A stretch of 35,881 bases of DNA from Malaciobacter halophilus (GCF_002837275.1 NZ_NXIF01000045.1:1-35881); one strand, 5' to 3'; shown: positions 8,110-17,549, counted from the first letter of the stretch. Translations and numbers: made by a program. The notes: generated from the sequence alone by a model not told the origin.

Positions 8110-9478
8110 AAAAACAATACTTTGGTTTAGAAGAGATTTAAGAGTTGAAGACTCTATGCTTTTATCAATAAAAGCAAAAGAGGTTTTACCTATATTTATT
8201 TTTGATAAAACTATATTAGATGAACTAAATTGTGATGATAAAAGAGTAGATTATATTTTTAAAAAAGTGTTAGAATTAAAAAAAGAGTTAAAAAAATATG
8301 ATTTAGATTTAGCTATTTTTTATGCAGAGGTCATTGATGTTTTTACTTTTTTGAAACAGAAAGGATTTAGCTGTGTTTATGCAAGTGTTGATTATGATAA
8401 TTATGCAAGAAATAGGGATAATGAGATTGGAAAGCTTGTAGAATTTAATGCTTTATTTGATTGCTATATTTATGAACCAAAAGAGATTTTAAAAAAAGAT
8501 GGTTCTTGTTACGTAGTATTTGCACCATTTTTTAAAGAAGCAAAACAGCAATATACTAAAGAACATGCTTTAAAGTATGAAATTGAAAAAAATATATTAA
8601 GTGATTTTGATTATTTTGATTATATAAATGAGTTTAAAGAAAATAGTTTTATACAAAAAAGCCTTGACATAAAAAGTATAGGTTTTGTAAGTAATAGTAT
8701 AAAATATGAACCTGCAATAAAAAAGTTAAAAAGTTTAAAAACAAAAATTCAAACATATGAAGAAAAAAGAGATTATTTAAATGAAGATGCAACTTCAAAC
8801 TTAAGTTTGGACTTAAGATTTGGAGCTATAAGTATAAGAAGAGTATTACGAGAGTTAATATCTTTAAAAAAACAAGGCTTTCAAACAGAGGCTTTTTTTA
8901 GACAACTTGTATTTAGAGATTTTTATGCTTCTTTATTGTATCACTTCCCAAAACTACATACACAAGATTTTAGAAGTTATGCTCCATATATGTATAATAA
9001 AGAGTATTATGAGAGATTTATTACAGCAAATACAGGTGTTCCAATAGTTGATGCAGGAGTTACTCAACTTCTTACAACAGGTTATATGCACAATAGAGTA
9101 AGAATGATTGTAGCATCATTTTTTTGTAAACACTTAATGCTTCCATGGCAGAAAGGAGAAGCTTTTTTTGCCAAATATCTAATGGATTATGATGCAGCTT
9201 CAAATATTTTATCTTGGCAGTGGAGCTCTAGTACAGGAATTGATGCACAACCATACTTTAGAGTTTTTAATCCATATTTGCAAGCAAAAAAGTTTGATAA
9301 AGATGCTTTATATATTAAAAAGTATTTAAAACCATTAAAAGGCTTAGAAGCAAAAAAAATACATGATGAAGAGTTCCTATTTTCAAATAGTATAAAAGGT
9401 TATACAAAGCCAATTGTAAAGCATAAACAAGCAAGAGAATATTTTTTAGAAGAAGCAAAAAGCTTTATAAATAATTAA
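8099..9478 (+). CDS. phrB: Deoxyribodipyrimidine photolyase (class I)
   Basis: Light-driven flavoenzyme that splits cyclobutane pyrimidine dimers. The N-terminal antenna domain begins ILWFRRDLRVEDS; the FAD-binding helical domain has LSLDLRFGAISIRRVL, FRQLVFRDFYASLL, MHNRVRMIVASFF and WQWSSSTGIDAQPYFRVFNP. Length (459 residues) is typical. No ATG is available. GTG at 8099 (MENKKTILWF) has AAGAAG upstream and is preferred to the in-frame GTG at 8087, which has no ribosome binding site. Residues around the flavin pocket read ASNILSWQW where E. coli PhrB has an NNGGW stretch, a local difference. A cryptochrome-like role is possible but less likely. Confidence 0.92.
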   Translation: MENKKTILWFRRDLRVEDSMLLSIKAKEVLPIFIFDKTILDELNCDDKRVDYIFKKVLELKKELKKYDLDLAIFYAEVIDVFTFLKQKGFSCVYASVDYDNYARNRDNEIGKLVEFNALFDCYIYEPKEILKKDGSCYVVFAPFFKEAKQQYTKEHALKYEIEKNILSDFDYFDYINEFKENSFIQKSLDIKSIGFVSNSIKYEPAIKKLKSLKTKIQTYEEKRDYLNEDATSNLSLDLRFGAISIRRVLRELISLKKQGFQTEAFFRQLVFRDFYASLLYHFPKLHTQDFRSYAPYMYNKEYYERFITANTGVPIVDAGVTQLLTTGYMHNRVRMIVASFFCKHLMLPWQKGEAFFAKYLMDYDAASNILSWQWSSSTGIDAQPYFRVFNPYLQAKKFDKDALYIKKYLKPLKGLEAKKIHDEEFLFSNSIKGYTKPIVKHKQAREYFLEEAKSFINN

Positions 9479-9507
9479 TTTTATTATTTTTATGCTAAAC
9501 TTTCTTT

Positions 9508-10335
9508 ATGGAAAAGTTTAGCCTTTTAAATAGCCAATTTATAATTTTATTTGTAAAAGTAACAGAAGAGATAAAAAGCAAGCATTTAAAAAGTTTTATC
9601 TCTTCACAACTTCAATTAAAAAATATTGCTTATAAAAATAAAAAAGTCTATTTTAGTTTTATTAAGCAACTTAGTGCTTATCAGATTATCGTTTTTGAAA
9701 ATAATAAGTTTGACTTTCTTTTTTTTGATAATTTAAAAACAAATAGTAAATATATTGTGGTGGTTATAGAGTTTTATATACTTGTATTAAAGAATAAACA
9801 ACTCTATTATCTTTTGCCAATTAATTACTCTTTAGATAAAAATCAAATAACTCAATTAATTATTAATAAACTTCAATTAAAGAGTTTTGAAATTATGCTT
9901 TTATCAAAAGAGGAGATTAAAATAGCTATTAAAAATACTAAAAAAAATAGTTCTAATCTTATTCACTACTCATCTTTTTTAACTTTAGATATCTTTTTAT
10001 TTATATGCTTTTTTTGTATTGCATCTTTTTTTATTTATATAAATAAATCGGATAAAAATCAAAATAATATTAAATATAAAAAAGCTCCTATTTTGAATAA
10101 AAAAACAGTTTTATCAAAAAAATTGCTAAATATTTATAAAGAACTTGATTTAAATAAAATTCATTTAAAACAAGGAGATTTTTCTACTAATAAATATAGT
10201 TTAATAGTTTTATCAAACTCCTTACCTAAAGTAGAATCTTTTTCCAAACAATTAGCTTTTGAAATTGAGTATATAAAGTTTGACCAAAAAGAAGATAAGT
10301 ATGAAGTTAGCTTATTTAAGACAACAACTAAATGA
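9508..10335 (+). CDS. Unrecognised bitopic membrane protein of a secretion/competence-type cluster
   Basis: I do not recognise the family. The 275-residue protein has an N-terminal soluble half (about residues 1-155), one membrane segment (SFLTLDIFLFICFFCIASFFIYI, about 155-178, written here only to show the hydrophobic run in pieces) and a lysine-rich C-terminal part expected in the periplasm. This layout resembles GspL or a PilM-PilN combination. It is the first of four genes overlapping by 35, 14 and 11 bases that end in E-type ATPase and F-type platform genes, so an assembly-platform role is inferred from context only. The ribosome binding site is weak, and no sequence signature supports a specific name. 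Confidence 0.6.
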   Translation: MEKFSLLNSQFIILFVKVTEEIKSKHLKSFISSQLQLKNIAYKNKKVYFSFIKQLSAYQIIVFENNKFDFLFFDNLKTNSKYIVVVIEFYILVLKNKQLYYLLPINYSLDKNQITQLIINKLQLKSFEIMLLSKEEIKIAIKNTKKNSSNLIHYSSFLTLDIFLFICFFCIASFFIYINKSDKNQNNIKYKKAPILNKKTVLSKKLLNIYKELDLNKIHLKQGDFSTNKYSLIVLSNSLPKVESFSKQLAFEIEYIKFDQKEDKYEVSLFKTTTK

Positions 10336-10888
10336 AAAGTTTGTAAAGCTTAAGTTTTTACAAAAAATTGAACTTTTTTTACTGCCGTTTTTTCTATTGG
10401 TACTTTTTGTATTTTTACATGAAAATATAAAAAAAGAACAGAGTATTAAAGTTTCAAAAGAGATTATAAAGCCTAAGTTAAGCTTGCAAATAATTGACAA
10501 AAATCTATTCACTTCTTCTTTCACAAATTTTTGTAAATCAAATAATATAACAATAATTTCGTTAAATAAGCTTCAAAAAAAAGTCAGATTACAAATATTT
10601 ACTAATATGAAAAAAATTATTAAAAGTTTAAATTTCATAGAAAACCTAAGCTCTAATAGTTTTATTGAAGAGTTAAATATAAAAAATAAAGAAGAGTTCT
10701 TTACTGCCACTATTTTAGTTGATTTATCAAAAAATTATAGATTTAAAAAAAGAGTATTAAAAGATAATAGTTTTAATTTTTTAGTTGAAAAAAAAGTTAA
10801 AGAGCTTGAAAAAATAGAAGCAGTAATTTTTGATTATGAGTATAAACAAAATAAATGGCATAAAAAGGAAGAAGATGAAGGATATTAA
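10301..10888 (+). CDS. Single-pass membrane protein, PilO/GspM-like by layout
   Basis: Protein of 195 residues. A short basic N-terminus (MKLAYLRQQLNEKFVKL) leads into one membrane segment at about residues 22-41 (LFLLPFFLLVLFVFL), followed by a periplasmic part rich in Lys, Asn and Ser. This matches PilN/PilO or GspM architecture, but sequence identity is not recognisable. The ATG at 10301 is chosen because the upstream alternative at 10280 has a non-ATG start deep in the preceding gene. In Campylobacter jejuni the gene directly before the competence ATPase gene ctsE encodes membrane protein CtsX; an equivalent role is possible by position only. Confidence 0.6.
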   Translation: MKLAYLRQQLNEKFVKLKFLQKIELFLLPFFLLVLFVFLHENIKKEQSIKVSKEIIKPKLSLQIIDKNLFTSSFTNFCKSNNITIISLNKLQKKVRLQIFTNMKKIIKSLNFIENLSSNSFIEELNIKNKEEFFTATILVDLSKNYRFKKRVLKDNSFNFLVEKKVKELEKIEAVIFDYEYKQNKWHKKEEDEGY

Positions 10889-12254
10889 AGAGTATGTAAT
10901 TAATTATGATTTTATAAAAAGGTTTGATATTGAAGCTTTAAAAAAAAGTCTTATTTTGCCTCTTTATGAAGATGAAATATATTCGTATTGTGCAGTATGT
11001 AAAAGTAGTGATATTAAGTTTGCAAAAAGTTGTTTTTTTAATCTACCAAGTTTTATAAACATAAAACAAGATGAAATACTTTTTTATTTAAGTGATTTAG
11101 AGAAAAGATATAAATTATATAATTTATACAAAAGTAGCTTACAAAGTAGTGAACAAAACAATAAAAATTTTATTGAAGAGTTTTTTTATACTCTTTTAAA
11201 ATTTAGTATTGAAAAAAGAGCAAGTGATATTCATATTGAAACAGATGAAAAACTTCTTATATTTAGGTTTAGAATTGATGGAAGATTAAAACATATAATT
11301 AGTTTTAGTATAGATTTTTTTAAAATAATAAGTTCATATATAAAACTAAGAGCTAAGCTTGATATAACACAATATAGAAAAGCATTAGATGGAAGAATAC
11401 ATGAAAAAATTGATGAGATTAGTTATGATTTTAGAGTCTCTTTTATGCCAACAATTTCAGGTGAGTCTATAGTTTTAAGAATACTTGATAATAAAACTGT
11501 AAAAAAAGATTTGAATTTATTAGAGTTTTCAAAACCTATATATGAAGGTTTAAAATCAATTAGTAGTTTAACACAAGGCTTAGTTTTAGTTTGTGGCCCA
11601 ACAGGAAGTGGAAAAACTACAACACTTTACTCCATTTTAAAAAGTTTTGATATAAGTAGTAAAAAGATTATTACAGTAGAAGACCCAGTTGAGTATAAAC
11701 TAAGTGGAATAACGCAAATAAATGTAAATGATAAATTGGATGTAAGTTTCTCTTCTGTTTTAAAAAATATACTAAGGCAAGACCCTGATATTATTTTTAT
11801 AGGAGAAATAAGAGATAAGTTATCTTTACAAATTGCTATTCAAGCTTCTTTAACTGGACACTTAGTTTTATCTACAATACATTCAAATAGTGCATTAAAT
11901 TCAATTAGCAGATTGCTTGATTTGAACTCTCAAAGCTTTTTACTTTCATCAACTTTAAAATCAATTTTTTATCAAAGACTTGTTCTTAGAGTCTGTCCTT
12001 ATTGTGCTTTTAAAGGTTGTGAAAAGTGCAATTATACAAAATATTTAGGAAGAACAGCAATATGTGAACATTTAAGAATTGATGATAAATTAAGCTCTTT
12101 AATTGCCAAAAATAGTTCACTAGATGAATATAAAAGTTATTTAAAAAAAATAGATTATGAAGATATATATAGTGATGCAAAGATAAAAGTAAAAAAAGCA
12201 TTAACTACACTTGATGAAGTTTATAAAGTATTAGGTTTTGAAGATGAAGTATAA
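10875..12254 (+). CDS. GspE/PilB/CtsE-type secretion ATPase
   Basis: Cytoplasmic hexameric ATPase that powers pseudopilus, pilus or DNA-uptake assembly. It shows RASDIHIE and the RIDGRL turn (about residues 116-140), Walker A GPTGSGKTTT (about 240-249), the Asp box VEDPVEYK, Walker B DPDIIFIGEIRD, the His box TGHLVLSTIHSNSA and a four-cysteine zinc motif (CPYC and CEKC) near residue 375. It has 459 residues, short of many PilB proteins because the N-terminal domain is reduced. The start at 10875 has AAGGAAG just before it; an earlier in-frame ATG at 10830 lacks a site. CtsE of the Campylobacter transformation system is the nearest concept, but pilus or type II secretion use is not excluded. 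Confidence 0.88.
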   Translation: MKDIKEYVINYDFIKRFDIEALKKSLILPLYEDEIYSYCAVCKSSDIKFAKSCFFNLPSFINIKQDEILFYLSDLEKRYKLYNLYKSSLQSSEQNNKNFIEEFFYTLLKFSIEKRASDIHIETDEKLLIFRFRIDGRLKHIISFSIDFFKIISSYIKLRAKLDITQYRKALDGRIHEKIDEISYDFRVSFMPTISGESIVLRILDNKTVKKDLNLLEFSKPIYEGLKSISSLTQGLVLVCGPTGSGKTTTLYSILKSFDISSKKIITVEDPVEYKLSGITQINVNDKLDVSFSSVLKNILRQDPDIIFIGEIRDKLSLQIAIQASLTGHLVLSTIHSNSALNSISRLLDLNSQSFLLSSTLKSIFYQRLVLRVCPYCAFKGCEKCNYTKYLGRTAICEHLRIDDKLSSLIAKNSSLDEYKSYLKKIDYEDIYSDAKIKVKKALTTLDEVYKVLGFEDEV

Positions 12255-13422
12255 AATATATTATCAAGAAGACTCAAAAGTTTATAAGAAAATAGTAGAG
12301 TGTGAAGATATAAATAGTTTAAAACTTCCTACTAATGTATTAAAAATAAAAAAGCAAGACAAACTGTTTGAAAATAGAAGGCAGACCTTTAGATTAAAAG
12401 AGATTTATCAGATTTTTTATGAATTAAATATGATGTTAGATTCAAATTTAGATCTTATCACCTCTTTAGAGATTTTAAAAAATAGTAGAAAAAATAAAAA
12501 GAGTAAAGATTTTTTGCAAGAGTTATTAAATAGTGTAAAAAAAGCAAAAGGTTTAGATTTTGATGATAAAAAATTTAAGCTAGATTCAGTTGTAAAAAGT
12601 TTTCTTATAATTGTGAATAAAAGAGGTAATTTAGTAGTTTCAATAAAAGCTCTAAGTAAACTTTTGAATTATCAATTGCAAGTAAAAAATAGTTTAAAAA
12701 AAGCATTTTCATATCCACTTGTTTTAGTAGCTACTCTTTTTATTTCATTGGTATCAATTTTCTATTTTGTTTTACCCTCATTTGAATCTTTAATAAAAAG
12801 TAATGCTATACAAACAAATAATGCCACTATACTTTTATATATGATTAAAGATTTTTTTGAAAAATATTTTTTCTTTTTTTTCTCTTTTTTAATATTTTTC
12901 TTTTTAATAGTTGTTTTTTTATATAAATTAAATAGTAAATTTAGATATATATATGAAAAGATTTTACTTACTAAAATTCCTTTTTTAAGTAAAATATTAC
13001 TCTACTTTGAACTGTATAAAGTTTTTATTATTTTAAATATATTACAAAAAGAGAATTATGAGTTTTTTGATACATTAAGTAGTCTTAACTATTTAATAAA
13101 AAACAAATATCTTTTAGATAAAATAGCGCTCATTGAAACTTTGATAAAAAGTGGTAAAAGTATAACCTATGCTTTTGAAGCAACAAAATTGTTTGATGAT
13201 TTTGTATTAAATTTAATACAAACAGGCGAAAAATCGAACTCATTAATGCTTGTAACTTTTGAAATAGAAAAAGTTTATAAAATAGGTTTTGAAAATAGAG
13301 TAAAATTACTCTCATATTGGGTTCAGCCTATTGTCTTTTTGATGATAATGGGATTGATACTTTGGATTATATATGCCATATTTGTTCCAATGTGGAGTAT
13401 GAGTGATATGATAAAGTTTTAA
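12244..13422 (+). CDS. GspF/PilC/CtsF-type inner-membrane platform protein
   Basis: Integral membrane partner of the E-type ATPase. The 392 residues contain two T2SF-type helical domains (first about residues 50-155, second about 240-345), each starting with the [16 protein letters not shown] and [16 protein letters not shown] type of segment, and three membrane segments (about 157-180, 208-231 and 361-385). ATG at 12244 is preferred to the in-frame TTG two codons upstream; either overlaps the ATPase gene. It closes the four-gene set: no secretin, pseudopilin or prepilin peptidase gene follows, and folE begins ten bases later, presumably on the same transcript. Confidence 0.85.
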   Translation: MKYKIYYQEDSKVYKKIVECEDINSLKLPTNVLKIKKQDKLFENRRQTFRLKEIYQIFYELNMMLDSNLDLITSLEILKNSRKNKKSKDFLQELLNSVKKAKGLDFDDKKFKLDSVVKSFLIIVNKRGNLVVSIKALSKLLNYQLQVKNSLKKAFSYPLVLVATLFISLVSIFYFVLPSFESLIKSNAIQTNNATILLYMIKDFFEKYFFFFFSFLIFFFLIVVFLYKLNSKFRYIYEKILLTKIPFLSKILLYFELYKVFIILNILQKENYEFFDTLSSLNYLIKNKYLLDKIALIETLIKSGKSITYAFEATKLFDDFVLNLIQTGEKSNSLMLVTFEIEKVYKIGFENRVKLLSYWVQPIVFLMIMGLILWIIYAIFVPMWSMSDMIKF

Positions 13423-13432
13423 AAGGAAAAAT

Positions 13433-14005
13433 ATGAGTAAAGAACAAGAGTTTGAAGACTCAATAAGAAATATCTTAGAGTATATTGGTGAAGATGTAAA
13501 TAGAGAAGGGTTAGAAAAGACTCCAAGTAGGGTTAGAAAAGCTTTTGAGTTTATTTGTGGTGGATATAAAGAGAACCCAGAAGAGATATTAAATTCAGCT
13601 CTTTTTACAAGTTCAAATGATGAAATGGTAGTGATAAAAGATATTGAGTTTTATAGTCAATGTGAACATCATATGTTACCAATAATAGGAAAAGCACATG
13701 TTGCTTATATTCCAAATGGTAAAGTAGTAGGGCTTAGTAAAATACCAAGAGTTGTAAATGTATTTGCAAGAAGATTACAAATTCAAGAGCAGATGACTGA
13801 ACAAATTTGTGATGCACTAAATGATGCTTTAAAACCTAAAGGTGTTGCTGTAATGATTGATGCTAGACATATGTGTATGGAGATGAGAGGGGTTGAAAAA
13901 ATTTGTTCAACTACTGTAACTTCAGCATTAAGAGGACTATTTAAGCAAAATAAAAAAACTAAAGATGAGTTTTTAACTATTGTTTCTTCTTCTTTACAAA
14001 AGTAA
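13433..14005 (+). CDS. folE: GTP cyclohydrolase I
   Basis: Converts GTP to dihydroneopterin triphosphate, the first step of folate (and 7-deazaguanine) synthesis, in the cytoplasm. The 190 residues carry the signature set: [16 protein letters not shown], the zinc-binding [18 protein letters not shown] (about residues 75-92), [21 protein letters not shown], and [11 protein letters not shown] with the third zinc cysteine. AAAAGGAAAA precedes the ATG. It follows the F-type gene by ten bases, so it may be cotranscribed with the secretion-type cluster although the functions are unrelated. Confidence 0.96.
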   Translation: MSKEQEFEDSIRNILEYIGEDVNREGLEKTPSRVRKAFEFICGGYKENPEEILNSALFTSSNDEMVVIKDIEFYSQCEHHMLPIIGKAHVAYIPNGKVVGLSKIPRVVNVFARRLQIQEQMTEQICDALNDALKPKGVAVMIDARHMCMEMRGVEKICSTTVTSALRGLFKQNKKTKDEFLTIVSSSLQK

Positions 14006-14030
14006 AAGTAGTATAAACTACTTTTACTTT
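13999..14030. terminator. Bidirectional intrinsic terminator between folE and the BCCT gene
   Basis: A 14-bp stem (AAAGTAAAAGTAGT, loop ATAA, ACTACTTTTACTTT) lies between the convergent folE and BCCT genes and includes the folE stop codon. Stem-flanking A and T runs suit both directions. Confidence 0.8.
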
Positions 14031-14039
14031 AAGTAATTT

Positions 14040-15617
14040 CTATTTTTTTTCTTCTTGTTGTTGTAAATGTTTTAATTCGCCATTTAATCCTTTATAAAGA
14101 CTAAAACACATTACTAATAAGATTAGTGTAAATGGTAAGGCTGTAGTAATAGAACCAGCTTGTAATGCATTTAAAGCTTGTTTACCACCTATATAAAGAA
14201 GTGAAATAGCAACACCACCTTCAACTACTGCCCAAAATACTCTTTGTGCTGTTGGTGCATCTAGTTTTCCACCTGCTGTAATACTATCAATTACTAATGA
14301 ACCTGAATCTGATGAAGTTACAAAAAAAACAATAACTAAAAAGATTGCTAAAGATGAAGTAATTGAAGATAAAGGAAGGTTTTCAAACATTTGAAACATT
14401 GCTAATGATTTATCAGTAATACCATTTGCTAGTTCTCCTGTGTTATTTATAACTTGTTCTAATCCTGTTGTACCAAATGCACTCATCCAAATAGCAGTAA
14501 TTAGCGTAGGAATTAATAAAACTGCAATAATAAACTCTCTTACAGTTCTTCCTTTTGAAACTCTTGCTATAAACATTCCAACAAATGGTGACCAAGCAAT
14601 CCACCATGCCCAATAAAAGATTGTCCATCCATGAAACCACTCTTTATCATCTCTTTGTGTAAAACTACCTAAATCAAACATATTTGTAGCATAAGCAGAT
14701 ACAGTATTTCCAAAACCTTTAAAGATATCCAATGTTGGCCCTACAAATAATAAAAATGAGATTAGTACAAAAGCTAAGATAATATTTAAATTACTTAAAA
14801 TTTTTACTCCACCTTCTAATCCTCTAACAACAGATATAACCGCTATTGAAGTAATAGCAACAATAATCCAAATTTGTGTATTAATTCCTTTAGAAATATC
14901 AAATAAAAAGTTTAATCCTGCTGCAACTTGTTGTGCTCCAAGACCTAAAGATGTAGCAAGACCAAAAATTGTTGCAAAAACTGCTAAAATATCAATCAAG
15001 TGTCCTGGCCATCCCCAAACTTTTTCTCCTAAAATAGGATAAAATGCAGATCTCATTGTTAAAGGTAGTTTTTTACTATATGAGAAAAATGCTAAAGATA
15101 AACCAACAATTGCATAAATTGCCCAAGGGTGTAATCCCCAGTGAAACATTGTTGCACCCATTGCTAACTCTTTTGCTTGAGGCGTATTTGCTTCAACATT
15201 TAAAGGTGTGTGCCACCATGCAGTATAGTATGCAACAGGTTCAGCTACTGACCAAAACATTAGTCCAATACCCATACCAGCTGCAAAAAGCATTGCAAAC
15301 CAAGAGATATTTGAAAACTCTGGCTTTGCATCTCTACCTCCAATTCTAATTTTACTTACAGGTAAGAAAATTAGAACAATACAAAATATTACAAAAATAT
15401 TACTTGAAGACATAAATAACCAATCAAAGTTATTAATTGCCCACCATTTAGCTCCATCTAGTGTTTCATTTGCACTTGCTGGATAAATTAAAGTAACTAT
15501 AACAAATGCTAAAATTATTAAAGCACTTATTATAAATACAGGATTGTGTATATCTAATCCAAATTTTTGAAGATTATCTTGACCAATTTCATAATCGGTT
15601 ACATATTTTTTACTCAT
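14040..15617 (-). CDS. BCCT-family transporter (betaine/choline/carnitine type)
   Basis: Inner-membrane secondary transporter of 525 residues with about 12 membrane segments, expected to import glycine betaine or a related quaternary amine for osmoprotection or catabolism. Family markers are AAGMGIGLMFWSVAEPVAYY (the GMGIG stretch seen in sodium-coupled members), FHWGLHPWAIYAIVGL, and the signature region FYWAWWIAWSPFVGMFIARVS-like around residues 330-352, followed by SDSGSLVIDSITAGG. AGGAGC precedes the ATG. The gene stands alone between two terminators, with tandem palindromic repeats 17-60 bases upstream that probably control it. Exact substrate is not readable. Confidence 0.9.
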   Translation of the reverse strand: MSKKYVTDYEIGQDNLQKFGLDIHNPVFIISALIILAFVIVTLIYPASANETLDGAKWWAINNFDWLFMSSSNIFVIFCIVLIFLPVSKIRIGGRDAKPEFSNISWFAMLFAAGMGIGLMFWSVAEPVAYYTAWWHTPLNVEANTPQAKELAMGATMFHWGLHPWAIYAIVGLSLAFFSYSKKLPLTMRSAFYPILGEKVWGWPGHLIDILAVFATIFGLATSLGLGAQQVAAGLNFLFDISKGINTQIWIIVAITSIAVISVVRGLEGGVKILSNLNIILAFVLISFLLFVGPTLDIFKGFGNTVSAYATNMFDLGSFTQRDDKEWFHGWTIFYWAWWIAWSPFVGMFIARVSKGRTVREFIIAVLLIPTLITAIWMSAFGTTGLEQVINNTGELANGITDKSLAMFQMFENLPLSSITSSLAIFLVIVFFVTSSDSGSLVIDSITAGGKLDAPTAQRVFWAVVEGGVAISLLYIGGKQALNALQAGSITTALPFTLILLVMCFSLYKGLNGELKHLQQQEEKK

Positions 15618-15633
15618 GTTGCTCCTATTAAAA

Positions 15634-15677
15634 TTACATATTTTATGTAATAAAAAAACATATTTTATGTAATAAAA
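15634..15677. repeat. Tandem operator-like repeat upstream of the BCCT gene
   Basis: The 20-base sequence ACATATTTTATGTAATAAAA occurs exactly twice, at 15636-15655 and 15658-15677, a 22-base period or about two helical turns. Each copy contains an inverted repeat: TTACATA-TTT-TATGTAA at 15634-15650 and ACATA-TTT-TATGT at 15658-15670. It sits 17-60 bases before the BCCT start codon, where a promoter or leader should be. Regulator unknown; the MerR-type gene just upstream is one candidate, without direct evidence. Confidence 0.65.
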
Positions 15678-15738
15678 TTACATTTAGGCACACAAAATAT
15701 ACAAAATTTGCTTAAAAACTAATAATTCATAGGAGCTA

Positions 15739-15777
15739 AAAAAAAAGGTAAGACTTATTAAGTCTTACCTTTTTTAT
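15739..15777. terminator. Bidirectional intrinsic terminator after the MerR-type gene
   Basis: A 10-bp stem GGTAAGACTT, loop ATT, AAGTCTTACC (15747-15769) is flanked by an A run on the left and a T run on the right, so it reads as a terminator on both strands. It closes the leftward mgtE-MerR transcript (the - strand sees TTTTTTTT after the stem). Confidence 0.85.
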
Positions 15778-15795
15778 GTTATTTTAGTGTTATAT

Positions 15796-16140
15796 TTATT
15801 TAAAGTTATCAATATCTTCTACATCATTTGTAGAGATTTTTTCTAGTTTCCCTTCAACTATATCTAAAAATTCATTTCTATTTTTTTCATCCATATTTGT
15901 ATGAAGCATCTCTAATATATATTTAATACCATTTGCATTTATCTTTTTTACACTTGCTAGATAGTGAACAAATGCGATAAATCTAACATCATTAATTGAG
16001 TATAGTTTTTTTGTTTGGTTTTGTCTTCTTGGTAATAAACCCTTTTCTTCATACATCTTTAAAGTTCTTGCTTTAGTACTTAAAAGTTCAGCAATACTAC
16101 TTAAAGGCAAAACACACTTTTCATTGTCTAATAAAGCCAT
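15796..16140 (-). CDS. MerR-family (HspR-like) transcriptional regulator
   Basis: DNA-binding protein of 114 residues from the ATG at 16140 (MALLDNEK); an in-frame ATG at 16149 is only two bases from the AGGA and is less likely. The winged helix-turn-helix reads PLSSIAELLSTKARTLKMYEEKGLLPRR in pieces (about residues 11-38), followed by the second-helix motif LYSINDVRFIAFVHYL. The C-terminal part is short and has no metal-binding cysteine cluster, so it is not a MerR/CueR-type metal sensor; layout is nearer to HspR. It follows mgtE by about 40 bases, probably on the same transcript. Targets unknown. Confidence 0.8.
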   Translation of the reverse strand: MALLDNEKCVLPLSSIAELLSTKARTLKMYEEKGLLPRRQNQTKKLYSINDVRFIAFVHYLASVKKINANGIKYILEMLHTNMDEKNRNEFLDIVEGKLEKISTNDVEDIDNFK

Positions 16141-16180
16141 TCGTAACATTGTCCTTTAGAATAAGATATTTAAACGAATT

Positions 16181-17533
16181 CTATAAAAGTATTACTTTAG
16201 CAAGCATTAAGAAGCTAAAGAAGCCCACAATATCCGTTACTGTGGTAAGTAATACTGTACTACCAACAGCTGGGTCAATGTTGAATTTTTTTAAAACTAA
16301 AGGAATTGAAGCTCCAAAAAAACCTGCACTAAATAAGTTGACAACCATAGAAAGAGCAATAACTAAACCAAGAAGTTTTTCATCAAACCAAATCCATGCA
16401 ATAATACCCATAATAATTGCAAATAATAAACCATTTACAAGTGAAATAAATACCTCTTTTTTTACTGCATCTTTTGCATTTTCTAACTCAATATCACCTA
16501 ATGCTAACTGTCTTACCATAACTGCTAAAGTTTGTGTTCCAGCATTTCCACCCATAGAAGCAACTATTGGCATTAGAATTGCTAATGCGACATATGCTTG
16601 TATTGTTTGGTCAAATAATCCAATTACAAGTGAAGCTAAAATAGCAGTACCAAGATTTAAAAAGAGCCATATTGCTCTTTTTTTAGCAGTTGTAATAAGA
16701 TTGTCTTCATGTTCAAAACCTTCATTAACCCCTGCTAATTGATACATTTGTTCTGTTGCATTTTGTTCAATAACATCTAAAATATCATCACTTGTAATCC
16801 TACCCATTAGCATATCTTGATAACCAACAACTGCTACAACATTTAAGTCATACTGTTCAACTTGTTTTGCAACTTCATCAATATGAGTATTATCACTAAC
16901 TTTAAATGGTTTATATTTAAATTCATCTGCTTGATTTAATATCTCTTCATATGTCTTATCAAAATCAAAAATAATTAAATCTTCAAGAGAAATAGAGGCA
17001 ATAAGAGACTTTTCTTCATTTACAACAAATACTTGATGAATATTTATAAGTTCATCATTTGCTTTAGCAGTTTTAAGTCTTTGAATTGATTCTCCAACTG
17101 TTTCATTGAGTTTTGCAGAGAATAACTCTGTTTGCATATATGCACCAGCTTCATCCTCTTCATATCTTTTAAGCCACTCAATATCTTTTTTATCTTCTTC
17201 TTCTAATCCGTCATATATCTCTTTTGCTTTTTCAATATCTATTTCTTCAATCTCTTGAATAATATCTGTTGCATCATCTGACTCAAGCAAATCAACTGCA
17301 TCAGTAAGTCTTTGAATTGATAGTTCCGTATATGCGGCTTCTCTTAAGTTATCAGGAAGTTCAAGAAGAACCTCTCCTAATAGTTCATCAGGAATAGTTT
17401 TAAGAACATAAAAAAAGTCATCTACACTTTCATTTTCGATTTTTCTCAATGAGTAAGCAATATCTGAGGGGTGCAGATTTTCTAACTTTTCTAAAAGCTC
17501 ATTTGCATCTTTTATTGGTTCTTCATTTTGCAT
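16181..17533 (-). CDS. mgtE: Magnesium transporter MgtE
   Basis: Mg2+-gated channel-type importer in the inner membrane, 450 residues. The N-terminal helical superfold with LHPSDIAYSLRKIE and LLESDDATDIIQE repeats (about residues 1-130) is followed by two CBS domains (about 137-260, including GYQDMLMGRITSDDILDVIE) and five membrane segments. The pore signature PIVASMGGNAGTQTLAVMVRQ is at about residues 320-340. It begins 16 bases after the M23 peptidase stop on the - strand, so the two are likely cotranscribed. No separate magnesium riboswitch is visible in that short gap; control is probably by the protein's own CBS sensing. Confidence 0.95.
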   Translation of the reverse strand: MQNEEPIKDANELLEKLENLHPSDIAYSLRKIENESVDDFFYVLKTIPDELLGEVLLELPDNLREAAYTELSIQRLTDAVDLLESDDATDIIQEIEEIDIEKAKEIYDGLEEEDKKDIEWLKRYEEDEAGAYMQTELFSAKLNETVGESIQRLKTAKANDELINIHQVFVVNEEKSLIASISLEDLIIFDFDKTYEEILNQADEFKYKPFKVSDNTHIDEVAKQVEQYDLNVVAVVGYQDMLMGRITSDDILDVIEQNATEQMYQLAGVNEGFEHEDNLITTAKKRAIWLFLNLGTAILASLVIGLFDQTIQAYVALAILMPIVASMGGNAGTQTLAVMVRQLALGDIELENAKDAVKKEVFISLVNGLLFAIIMGIIAWIWFDEKLLGLVIALSMVVNLFSAGFFGASIPLVLKKFNIDPAVGSTVLLTTVTDIVGFFSFLMLAKVILL

Positions 17534-17549
17534 TTAAACTCCTTGAGTT

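Noticed and set aside
16149-16742. Open frame of 197 codons on the + strand
   Set aside because: It lies entirely antisense to mgtE, whose CBS and pore motifs are unmistakable; low-complexity Ser/Thr/Asn translation and no ribosome binding site.
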